Assembly: GCA_022563655.1 (NCBI GenBank)
Contig: JADFMW010000177.1
Coordinates: 1-5,205, forward strand
Direction: 5' to 3'
Source: Pseudomonadota bacterium
GTDB taxonomy: Bacteria > Pseudomonadota > Alphaproteobacteria > JAAXGF01
DNA: 5,205 nucleotides
Below, piece by piece: positions 1 to 4,693 of the stretch. Position numbers and translations under genes: made by a program. How positions within the stretch are numbered: position 1 is the first letter of the stretch; each line of letters opens with the position of its first letter. Under the pieces are notes generated by a model that saw nothing but the letters and a program-made list of their open reading frames with translations, ran no database searches and was not told the DNA's origin.

Positions 1-309
1 ATATTGCGCCCCGCCGATGTCGGTGAGCGCCTCGTCACCTTCGAAGTAGGTCTTGAGCGTGACCGGCGTGGCGATCTGCCCGCGCTCGATGAGGCCCAGG
101 ATCGCCTCGTAGATGCGGCCGTGCACGGGCTGGAAGAAGTGCTCGGGCCGAACAAAGGCGGAGACGCGGTTGGCGACTTCGTTGTTGACGAGCATCGCGC
201 CCAAGAGCGCCTGCTCGGCCTCGTCGTTGTGCGGCAGGCTGCGGTAGGCAACGCCCTCGTCGCGCTCGCCCAGAGCGGGGTCAGGCTGCTGCGCCTCCGT
301 GGTCACCAT
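1..309 (-). CDS. dnaB: Replicative DNA helicase DnaB, N-terminal part (truncated by window edge)
   Basis: DnaB is the hexameric helicase that unwinds DNA ahead of the replisome in the cytoplasm. Only the first 103 codons are present, reading in frame to base 1; the RecA-like ATPase domain lies outside. The visible part matches the DnaB N-terminal helical domain: LPHNDEAEQALLGAML at residues 25-40 and HFFQPVHGRIYEAI at 57-70, both hallmark stretches, followed by TPVTLKTYFE. The start is either ATG at 309 or the adjacent in-frame GTG at 306. A GAGG lies only 2 nt before the ATG but 5 nt before the GTG, so spacing favours GTG and codon preference favours ATG. It is the last gene on the minus strand after rpsF-rpsR-DUF2232-rplI-cfa; the rplI-dnaB neighbourhood is common in Proteobacteria. 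The 185-nt gap upstream holds DnaA-box-like sites that could link its expression to DnaA. The identification rests on these motifs and context and is firm. Confidence 0.94.
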   Translation of the reverse strand, partial: MVTTEAQQPDPALGERDEGVAYRSLPHNDEAEQALLGAMLVNNEVANRVSAFVRPEHFFQPVHGRIYEAILGLIERGQIATPVTLKTYFEGDEALTDIGGAQY

Positions 310-373
310 GACCTCACGTTACCATGCATGATCTCGGCGCGGCTACGCCAACCCGCATGTGAAAAGCGTGGAT

Positions 374-391
374 GTCGTGCATAATTACGAC
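374..391. repeat. Inverted repeat in the dnaB upstream region
   Basis: GTCGT (374-378) and ACGAC (387-391) are perfect inverted 5-bp arms around an AT-rich 8-nt centre (GCATAATT). It lies between the DnaA-box cluster and the dnaB start, where an operator or a -10 region might be expected. I could not identify a convincing -35/-10 pair for dnaB here. The arms are short enough that chance is possible. Confidence 0.3.
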
Positions 392-407
392 TGGGATCGG
401 TTTTATT

Positions 408-437
408 CTGTCCACAGGTGGATAATATTGTGGATAA
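408..437. promoter_or_regulatory. Cluster of three DnaA-box-like 9-mers upstream of dnaB
   Basis: Read on the minus strand, the segment holds TTATCCACA (437-429), a perfect match to the DnaA-box consensus. A 3-nt spacer follows, then TTATCCACC (425-417, 8 of 9), then immediately the inverted 9-mer TGTGGACAG (416-408, 7 of 9). The first two form a direct repeat with a 12-bp period. The cluster sits in an AT-rich patch, unlike the GC-rich surroundings, about 100 nt upstream of the dnaB start. The matches are seen directly. DnaA binding is inferred from the known consensus. Either autoregulatory control of dnaB by DnaA or part of a replication origin would fit; the lack of more boxes makes transcriptional control likelier. 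Confidence 0.6.
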
Positions 438-494
438 CTTGGCTTGGGCGGGATCGTGCGCAACCGCCGTTGCCGCCCGGGCCCGTCGTGCTTG

Positions 495-1721
495 TCACGC
501 GGCGGCGGGATCGGCCGCGTGGGCCTGCTCCCACTCGTGGATGTAGTCGCGGGTGAGCGGCACCGTATCGATCCGCTTCGCGAGCTGCATTTGGAACACC
601 ATCTGGCTCGAGTGGCGGAAGGCCATCTCGGCGCTGGCGAGATAGAACTCCCACATGCGGCAGAAACGCTCGTCGTAAATCTTGGCGATCGACTCGCGGT
701 TGGCCGTGAAGCGCCGCAACCACTCCTTCAGCGTCTCGGCGTAGTGCAGCCTGAGAATCTCGACGTCGGTGACGAATAGGCCGCACCGCTCGACAGCCGG
801 CAGCACCTCGGACAGCGCCGGGACGTAGCCGCCGTGGAAGATGTACTTGCGTACCCACGGGTTGGTCGTGCCCGGCCCGTCGCAGCGGCCGATCGAGTGC
901 AACAGCGCGATCCCGTCGTCGGCCAACAGCTCGCGGACCTTGCCGAAGAACTCGCCGTAGTGCTTGACGCCGACGTGCTCGAACATGCCGACCGAGACGA
1001 TGCGATCGTAGCGGCCGGTCTCCTCGCGGTAATCGCGCAGGTAAAAGCGCACCCGGTCGCTCAGGCCCGCCTCCCGCGCCTGCCGCTCGGCGCTCTCGTG
1101 CTGCTCGCGCGACAGCGTCAAGCCCGTCACATCGGCGCCGGAGACGCGGGCGAGGTCGAGCGCCAGGCCCCCCCAGCCCGAGCCGATGTCGAGCACCTTG
1201 CAGCCGGGGGTCAAGAGCAGCTTGGCGGCGAGGTGGCGCTTCTTGGCCTTCTGGGCCTGCTCGAGCGTGTTGTTGGGCGAGATGAAGTAGGCGCATGAAT
1301 ACTGCCTGTCGCGGTCGAGGAACAGATCGTAGAGCGTATTGGAGAGGTCGTAATGGTGGGCGACGTGCTTCCGGGCGAGCCCGATCGGATTGTGCTGCCG
1401 CACCGGCCGCGCGATGAGCGCCAGGCGGAGGCCGATCCGGCCGGCCCAGCCCGGCTCGGCCATCTCCAGGTTGGCCCCCCACAGATCGAGGAACTCCGGA
1501 AGCGTGCCGTCCTCGATCGTCAGCGTGCCGTCCGTGTAGGCCTCGCCGAAGTAGAGCTGGGGTCGCAGATACAGCTTCGTGTGCAGCGATTTGTCGTGGA
1601 GCCGGAGCGTCACCGCCGGCCGGCTGCCAGCCGGACCAAAGACATGCGCCCGGCCGGCCGTGTCGATCACCGTCAGGCGGCCGGTCTTGATTATGCGTTT
1701 CAGCAGACGGCCGAGCAGCAT
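495..1721 (-). CDS. cfa: Cyclopropane-fatty-acyl-phospholipid synthase (SAM-dependent)
   Basis: This 408-residue enzyme transfers a methylene from S-adenosylmethionine to the double bond of unsaturated acyl chains in membrane phospholipids, making cyclopropane rings that typically protect membranes in stationary phase or acid stress. The N-terminal lipid-binding-type extension (about 1-120) is present, as in the 382-residue E. coli Cfa. The methyltransferase domain follows, with QYSCAYF at 140-146, the SAM-binding loop VLDIGSGWGG at 176-185 and SVGMFEHVG at 243-251. By motif alignment from memory to E. coli Cfa, the active-site and bicarbonate-binding residues correspond to Cys143, Glu248, His275, Ile277 and Tyr327, all retained. 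The SAM loop has Ser where E. coli has Cys (GCGWGG), a mild change. ATG at 1721 is preceded by GGAG with 7-nt spacing. The gene lies between rplI and dnaB on the same strand but is separated by 137 and 185 nt, so it is probably a separate transcription unit with its own promoter near 1797-1825. Confidence 0.96.
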   Translation of the reverse strand: MLLGRLLKRIIKTGRLTVIDTAGRAHVFGPAGSRPAVTLRLHDKSLHTKLYLRPQLYFGEAYTDGTLTIEDGTLPEFLDLWGANLEMAEPGWAGRIGLRLALIARPVRQHNPIGLARKHVAHHYDLSNTLYDLFLDRDRQYSCAYFISPNNTLEQAQKAKKRHLAAKLLLTPGCKVLDIGSGWGGLALDLARVSGADVTGLTLSREQHESAERQAREAGLSDRVRFYLRDYREETGRYDRIVSVGMFEHVGVKHYGEFFGKVRELLADDGIALLHSIGRCDGPGTTNPWVRKYIFHGGYVPALSEVLPAVERCGLFVTDVEILRLHYAETLKEWLRRFTANRESIAKIYDERFCRMWEFYLASAEMAFRHSSQMVFQMQLAKRIDTVPLTRDYIHEWEQAHAADPAAA

Positions 1722-1796
1722 CTGTTCTCTCCCGCGTTCGCCGCGCCGCGGGCCGATCTTGACGCCGTACGCACAAACCCACGCGCACAGCAGGCA

Positions 1797-1825
1797 ATTT
1801 TAACGAAGGCTTGGCCGAATAACAA
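1797..1825 (-). promoter_or_regulatory. Candidate sigma70-type promoter for cfa
   Basis: On the minus strand TTGTTA (1825-1820, 4 of 6 to TTGACA) and TAAAAT (1802-1797, 5 of 6 to TATAAT) are separated by 17 nt. They lie in the gap after rplI and predict a transcript start about 68 nt before the cfa ATG. The position is right and the spacing ideal. It was found by eye and is not demonstrated. Confidence 0.45.
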
Positions 1826-1858
1826 TCGCGCCGCGGCAACGGCCCGGCGCCGGCAGGC

Positions 1859-2467
1859 TCAGTCTTGCGTCGTGGGAGCGGCCTTGCTCTCCTCGCCGCT
1901 CTCGGCCGTGCTATCGGCGGCGGCCTCGCCCTCGCCGCTCTCGGCCGTGGTCCCGCCACGCGCGGCGGCCTCGGCGGCGGCCTCGCCGCGGGCGGCGGCG
2001 GCGGCCTGGGTCTGGGCCTCCTCGGCCGAACGGGCGACGTGGACGGCGACGCCGACGATGACCTCGGGGTGGAGCGCGATGCGCACGCGATGGATGCCGA
2101 GCGTCTTGATCGGCCGGTCGAGCCGCACCTGCGCGCGGTGGATGGTGGCGCCGCCTTCGGCAACCGCCTGGGCGATGTCGCGCGCCGTCACCGAGCCGTA
2201 CAGCTGGGCGCTCTCGCTCGCCTGACGCAGAAGCACGCAGGTGAGGCCCTCGAGTTTCGCCGCGACCGCTTCCGCGTCGCCTCGGCGCTCGAGGTTAGAC
2301 GCTTCGAACTCGGTGTGCTCGCGCTCGTAGCGCTCGACGTTCTCCTTGGTTGCGCGCAGGGCCTTGCGCTGGGGCAACAGGTAGTTCCGCGCGTAGCCCG
2401 GCTTGACGCTGACCACGTCGCCCATTTGGCCGAGCTTCTCGATGCGCTCGAGCAGGATCACTTGCAT
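1859..2467 (-). CDS. rplI: 50S ribosomal protein L9 with Ala/Glu-rich C-terminal tail
   Basis: L9 binds 23S rRNA in the large subunit and helps keep the reading frame. The protein has 202 residues against about 149 in E. coli. The N-terminal rRNA-binding domain begins MQVILLERIEKLGQMGDVV, with the L9 signature KPGYARNYLLPQRKA at 22-36 (the usual Gly before Lys is Arg here). A charged helix connects at about 40-75. The C-terminal domain includes QLYGSVTARDIAQAV (88-102) and ends around HPEVIVGVAVHV (133-144). Residues 146-202 are an added low-complexity tail rich in Ala, Glu, Ser and Gly, partly encoded by a repeated 20-bp block. An in-frame ATG at 2551 would add 28 residues overlapping the upstream gene, but homology starts at the ATG at 2467. 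That ATG follows the upstream TGA by 4 nt and has a GAGG in the end of that gene, suggesting translational coupling. Confidence 0.97.
   Translation of the reverse strand: MQVILLERIEKLGQMGDVVSVKPGYARNYLLPQRKALRATKENVERYEREHTEFEASNLERRGDAEAVAAKLEGLTCVLLRQASESAQLYGSVTARDIAQAVAEGGATIHRAQVRLDRPIKTLGIHRVRIALHPEVIVGVAVHVARSAEEAQTQAAAAARGEAAAEAAARGGTTAESGEGEAAADSTAESGEESKAAPTTQD
1891..1949. repeat. 20-bp direct repeat in the rplI 3' end
   Basis: A perfect 20-bp block, CCTCGCCGCTCTCGGCCGTG, occurs at 1891-1910 and again at 1930-1949. The two copies are offset by 39 bp (13 codons, in frame). It encodes the repeated TAESGE segment of the L9 tail, so the tail appears to have grown at least partly by in-frame duplication. 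Confidence 0.8.
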
Positions 2468-2471
2468 GGTA

Positions 2472-3479
2472 TCAATCCTCGTCGCTGTCGCCCGCGTTGC
2501 GGCCGCTGGACCGCCCTTGGGCGCCGCCGGCACGCCGGCGAAGGTTGGCAACGTCGTCGATCAGGCCGGTCGCGATCAACACCCCGACAACCGGTGCGCC
2601 GATCAGCGCCAGCGATCCGTAAAGCCCGACCAGGAAGAACGTTTTCAGGTTGAAGCGCGCGGCCAGCACGTGGGCCACGGCCAGCCCGGCGAAGAAAAAC
2701 GGCACGATCAGGACCAGCGCGAGGTTGCCGCCCAACCTGCCGGCGGCGCCGTCGAGCGCGATCCAGGCCAGGGTCGCCACCCCCCAGGCGATCGACAGCC
2801 AGCCCGGAACGCGAAACTCGGTGAGCGCCGGAGACGGACGCAGGTTGTGTCCGGTACGGCGCAGAATGGTCTGCGCCAGCGCCCCGTTGGTCGCCAACGT
2901 CACCAGCCACGACGCGCCGACGATGCCGGGCGCGTAGGGCGCCAGGGCGACGAAGACGTCGGCCAGATCCCGGGCGAGCGCCGAGGGCTCGCCGGCGTCT
3001 GGCGTGGTCAGCTCGTCGGCGATCGATGCGGCGAACCCCTCAAGCTGGCCGAACAACCCGCCGTCGAGGCCCGCCCCCAACATGACCGCGACCATGATCG
3101 CGGCCAGCGCGAGGCCGCAAAGCAGGCCGGCGGCTTGGTCGATCGGCATCCAGGCCATGGTGCCGTCGGGCGCCGGTCGCACGGTTAGGAACACGCTGGC
3201 GAGCAGCACCGCCGGCCCGGCGACGAAAGCGGCGAAGATCAGCCCATAAATCAGGTTGACGTTGGCGACCAGGACCGCGACCACAACGGCGGACAGCCCC
3301 GCCTTGACCGCGGCCGACACGCCCAAGCCAAACCCGACGAGAAGCAACGGCAGCTGCGCCAGATAGGCCGGGATCATCCCCAGCGGAACCAGAGAGCCGG
3401 CCATCAGCGGCCCCGAGCTGGCCATCAAGAGCGCGCTCAGCGCGCCCCCCGAGATGGCGATGATGGTCTGCCTCATCAT
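2472..3479 (-). CDS. DUF2232-type predicted multi-pass membrane protein
   Basis: This 335-residue integral inner-membrane protein resembles the DUF2232 (YybS-like) family, which in Alphaproteobacteria is commonly encoded between rpsR and rplI. The biochemical role is not established. By eye there are about eight hydrophobic segments: roughly 5-28, 34-54, 60-99 (probably two), 113-137, 174-202, 226-243, 252-273 and 280-306. A polar loop at about 138-172 separates the halves. The C-terminus (307-335) is a charged tail starting GLIDDVANLRRR and ending DSDED. The start is ATGATG at 3479/3476, 21 nt after the rpsR stop. No good ribosome binding site is visible, so coupling to rpsR translation is likely. 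Its stop is 4 nt before rplI, whose ribosome binding site lies in its last codons. Operon membership is clear; function cannot be assigned, and the family call rests on topology, context and remembered C-terminal similarity. Confidence 0.87.
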   Translation of the reverse strand: MMRQTIIAISGGALSALLMASSGPLMAGSLVPLGMIPAYLAQLPLLLVGFGLGVSAAVKAGLSAVVVAVLVANVNLIYGLIFAAFVAGPAVLLASVFLTVRPAPDGTMAWMPIDQAAGLLCGLALAAIMVAVMLGAGLDGGLFGQLEGFAASIADELTTPDAGEPSALARDLADVFVALAPYAPGIVGASWLVTLATNGALAQTILRRTGHNLRPSPALTEFRVPGWLSIAWGVATLAWIALDGAAGRLGGNLALVLIVPFFFAGLAVAHVLAARFNLKTFFLVGLYGSLALIGAPVVGVLIATGLIDDVANLRRRAGGAQGRSSGRNAGDSDED

Positions 3480-3500
3480 GCGCCGCGCCGACGCTCGCGC

Positions 3501-3788
3501 TTACTTGACGATGAACGGCAATAGCGCAAGATTGCGCGCCCGCTTGATCGCCCGCGACAGTTCGCGCTGATGCTTGGCCGTGACGGCGGTGATCCGGCTC
3601 GGCATGATCTTGCCGCGCTCCGAGAGGAAGCGCTGCAAGAGCTTCACGTCCTTGTAGTCGATCTTCGGCGCGTCCGTGCTGCAAAACGGACAAACCTTGC
3701 GGCGACGGAACGCGGGGCGGCGGGGAGGGGGGCTCGGCATCTGCACCGTGCTGGACCTGCCGCTCAAGCGACCTCGTGAAGTCGTCAT
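3501..3788 (-). CDS. rpsR: 30S ribosomal protein S18
   Basis: S18 pairs with S6 on the platform of the small subunit, near helices 22-23 of 16S rRNA. The core is unmistakable: FRRRKVCPFC (27-36), KIDYKD (42-47), ERGKIMPSRITAV (57-69) and IKRARNLALLPF (81-92). The total is 95 residues against about 75-80 in relatives. The extra length is at the N-terminus: family members usually begin close to the residue equivalent to Met17. I keep the ATG at 3788 because AGGAG lies 7 nt upstream and the ATG overlaps the rpsF TGA (ATGA), a classic coupled start, whereas Met17 (base 3740) has only a poor ribosome binding site. The extension is Ser/Arg/Pro-rich. The CPFC pair at 33-36 offers two cysteines, but metal binding cannot be concluded. 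The DUF2232 gene follows after 21 nt. Confidence 0.97.
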   Translation of the reverse strand: MTTSRGRLSGRSSTVQMPSPPPRRPAFRRRKVCPFCSTDAPKIDYKDVKLLQRFLSERGKIMPSRITAVTAKHQRELSRAIKRARNLALLPFIVK

Positions 3789-4456
3789 GCCTCGTCTCCT
3801 GAATCGGTTGTGGCTTCCTTCGCCGGCGCTGAAGCGCCCTTGGATTTCTTCGCCGGGGTGGAAGCGGCCTTCGATTTCTTCGCTGGCGCCGATTCGGCCT
3901 TGGATTTCTTCACCGGCGCGGCCTTGGTTTCGTCCGCGGTCCCGGATTCGGCCTTGGCTTTCTTCGCCGGCGCGGCCTTGGTTTCGTCCGCGGCCCCGGA
4001 TTCGGCCTTGGCCGTCTTCGCCGGCGCGGCCTTGGTTTCGTCCGCGGGGCCGGATTCGGCCTTGGCCATGGCGGGCACGGCAGCCCTTGCCCTGGCCCCG
4101 CCGCCGCCGCGGCGCGACCGGTCATCACGCGCGGCGCGCGCCTGCATCATCGGCGACGGGTTGGGGTCAAGCTCGTCCACCGCCACCGTCAGGTAGCGCA
4201 GCACGTCCTCGTTCAAGCGCATGTTGCGCTCGAACTCGCGCACCGCGTCGGATGGCGCGTCGAGGTTGAAGAATACGTAATGTCCCTTACGGCTCTTCCT
4301 GATGCGATAAGCGAGGGTTCTCAGGCCCCAGTATTCGGTCTTGGTAATCTCGCCGCCGTTTTTCTTGACGATGTCGGTAAAGGTTGCGGTCAGACTTTCG
4401 ACCTGCTGGGCCGACATGTCATGGCGCGCAATGAACGTGCTCTCGTAGAGCGGCAT
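3785..4456 (-). CDS. rpsF: 30S ribosomal protein S6 with long Lys/Ala/Pro repeat tail
   Basis: S6 forms a heterodimer with S18 on the 30S platform. The globular fold occupies about residues 1-97: it begins MPLYESTFIARHDMS, has the family core WGLRTLAYRIRKSRKGHYVFF (43-63, conserved GxRxLAY and GxY positions), and ends RLNEDVLRYLTVAVDEL. Typical S6 has about 95-135 residues; this protein has 223. After a basic linker (105-130, RRGGGGARAR) come three 18-residue repeats (131-184) of the form AKAESGxADETKAAPAKK, then three 10-residue repeats (185-214) of the form SKAESAPAKK, then an acidic end. The tail should be disordered and is Lys-rich, resembling histone-H1-like or AlgP-type low-complexity tails in composition. 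ATG at 4456 follows AAGGAG by 9 nt. The gene is first in the operon and overlaps rpsR by 4 nt. The S6 identity is certain; the role of the tail is unknown. Confidence 0.98.
   Translation of the reverse strand: MPLYESTFIARHDMSAQQVESLTATFTDIVKKNGGEITKTEYWGLRTLAYRIRKSRKGHYVFFNLDAPSDAVREFERNMRLNEDVLRYLTVAVDELDPNPSPMMQARAARDDRSRRGGGGARARAAVPAMAKAESGPADETKAAPAKTAKAESGAADETKAAPAKKAKAESGTADETKAAPVKKSKAESAPAKKSKAASTPAKKSKGASAPAKEATTDSGDEA
3815..3904. repeat. Three 30-bp tandem repeats inside rpsF
   Basis: Units at 3815-3844, 3845-3874 and 3875-3904 encode SKGASAPAKE, SKAASTPAKK and SKAESAPAKK. They are more diverged (about 24 of 30 for the first two). The 10-residue unit equals the neighbouring 18-residue unit lacking its central GxADETKA, so the two arrays are related, one being derived from the other by a 24-bp insertion or deletion. 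Confidence 0.85.
3905..4066. repeat. Three 54-bp tandem repeats inside rpsF
   Basis: Units occupy 3905-3958, 3959-4012 and 4013-4066. By hand comparison they match at 52 of 54 (first and second), 50 of 54 (second and third) and 49 of 54 (first and third), with a 27-bp core identical in all three, including third codon positions. Such identity at synonymous sites points to recent expansion by slippage or unequal recombination rather than selection on protein alone. Each unit encodes one 18-residue tail repeat. Confidence 0.93.
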
Positions 4457-4471
4457 GCCATATTACTCCTT

Positions 4472-4499
4472 ATGGCTGTTGCGCGATGGCTGTTGCGCG
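4472..4499. repeat. Perfect 14-bp tandem duplication in the rpsF leader
   Basis: ATGGCTGTTGCGCG occurs at 4472-4485 and, with no gap, at 4486-4499. In the mRNA sense (minus strand) each copy includes GCGCAACAGCCAT. The pair ends just before the AAGGAG ribosome binding site of rpsF. It is perfect over both copies and outside coding sequence. Confidence 0.9.
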
Positions 4500-4540
4500 C
4501 CCGGCGCCGGCCGGAGTGATGGGCGGTCGGGCGGCCCGGG

Positions 4541-4562
4541 CTTAGCCGGCTGTTCCGGCAAG
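4541..4562 (-). promoter_or_regulatory. Stable hairpin in the rpsF mRNA leader
   Basis: On the minus strand the leader contains CTT-GCCGG-AACAG-CCGGC-T-AAG: a 5-bp GC stem with a 5-nt loop, extended by 3 more pairs past one bulged T. No U-run follows, so it is not a standard terminator. It lies between the candidate rpsF promoter and the ribosome binding site. Many bacteria have an rpsF leader structure bound by the S6:S18 dimer for feedback control. This hairpin is a candidate part of such an element by position, but I cannot verify the consensus by eye. Confidence 0.45.
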
Positions 4563-4579
4563 GAGCTATGAGGCGGCGC

Positions 4580-4607
4580 ACTATATCCGAATCCGCCCCC
4601 CTTGCAA
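4580..4607 (-). promoter_or_regulatory. Candidate promoter of the rpsF-rpsR-DUF2232-rplI operon
   Basis: On the minus strand TTGCAA (4607-4602, 4 of 6 to TTGACA) and TATAGT (4585-4580, 5 of 6 to TATAAT) are 16 nt apart, giving a predicted leader of about 115-120 nt before the rpsF ATG. The spacer contains GAATC (4589-4593), a GANTC site of the kind methylated by CcrM in Alphaproteobacteria. It is a visual call and was not tested. Confidence 0.5.
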
Positions 4608-4616
4608 GCGCGCTTG
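4605..4616. promoter_or_regulatory. 12-bp palindrome between the divergent rpsF and fabD promoters
   Basis: CAAGCGCGCTTG is a perfect 12-bp palindrome. Its left end overlaps the minus-strand -35 candidate and its right end overlaps the plus-strand TTGACA. Both promoters could thus be controlled by one bound protein. Alternatively, the symmetry may simply arise from two facing TTG elements around a GCGCGC-like core. Confidence 0.4.
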
Positions 4617-4641
4617 ACAGTGTTCGGCGGGGCGGTATCTG
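4614..4641 (+). promoter_or_regulatory. Candidate fabD promoter
   Basis: A perfect -35 TTGACA (4614-4619) is followed after 16 nt by TATCTG (4636-4641, a weak -10 with 3 of 6 matches). This predicts a leader of about 45 nt before fabD. The strong -35 and the position directly upstream support it; the poor -10 limits confidence. The -35 elements of this and the rpsF promoter are only 6 nt apart. Confidence 0.5.
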
Positions 4642-4693
4642 TTAGCTCGCCTTACGGGCGGCGGAGGCGTACGCCGGGGGGAGCGGCTGCGTG

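Noticed and set aside
460..473. Small inverted repeat (GCAAC/GTTGC) after cfa as a terminator
   Set aside because: Only a 5-bp stem with no U-run; not enough to call a terminator.
310..494. Chromosomal origin oriC
   Set aside because: Three DnaA-box-like sites are suggestive, but there are no further boxes and no skew information; kept only as a DnaA-box cluster.
1803..1858. Intrinsic terminator after rplI
   Set aside because: GC-rich palindromic bits (GCCGGCGCCGG) occur, but no clear stem followed by a T-run on the minus strand.
403..2163. 586-codon open frame on the minus strand spanning cfa and part of rplI
   Set aside because: It runs in a different frame across two clearly recognisable genes, has Arg/Pro/Ala-rich nonsense composition and no family features; a high-GC shadow.
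2468..2551. Upstream in-frame ATG adding 28 residues to L9
   Set aside because: L9 similarity begins exactly at MQVILLERIEKLG; the extra codons overlap the DUF2232 gene and the correct start has a ribosome binding site and coupling distance.
3815..4066. Regularly spaced repeats as a possible CRISPR array
   Set aside because: The units abut with no unique spacers, keep an open reading frame and encode the tail of S6.
3676..4269. Plus-strand open frame with repeated RPWxSSPARPWFRPR-type sequence
   Set aside because: It is the antisense reading of the rpsF repeat array; the periodicity comes from the S6 tail, and S6 is unambiguous on the other strand.
4666..4675. GGCGTACGCC palindrome before fabD as an operator
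   Set aside because: A 10-bp palindrome in such GC-rich sequence is easily random and lies right against the ribosome binding site; no other support.
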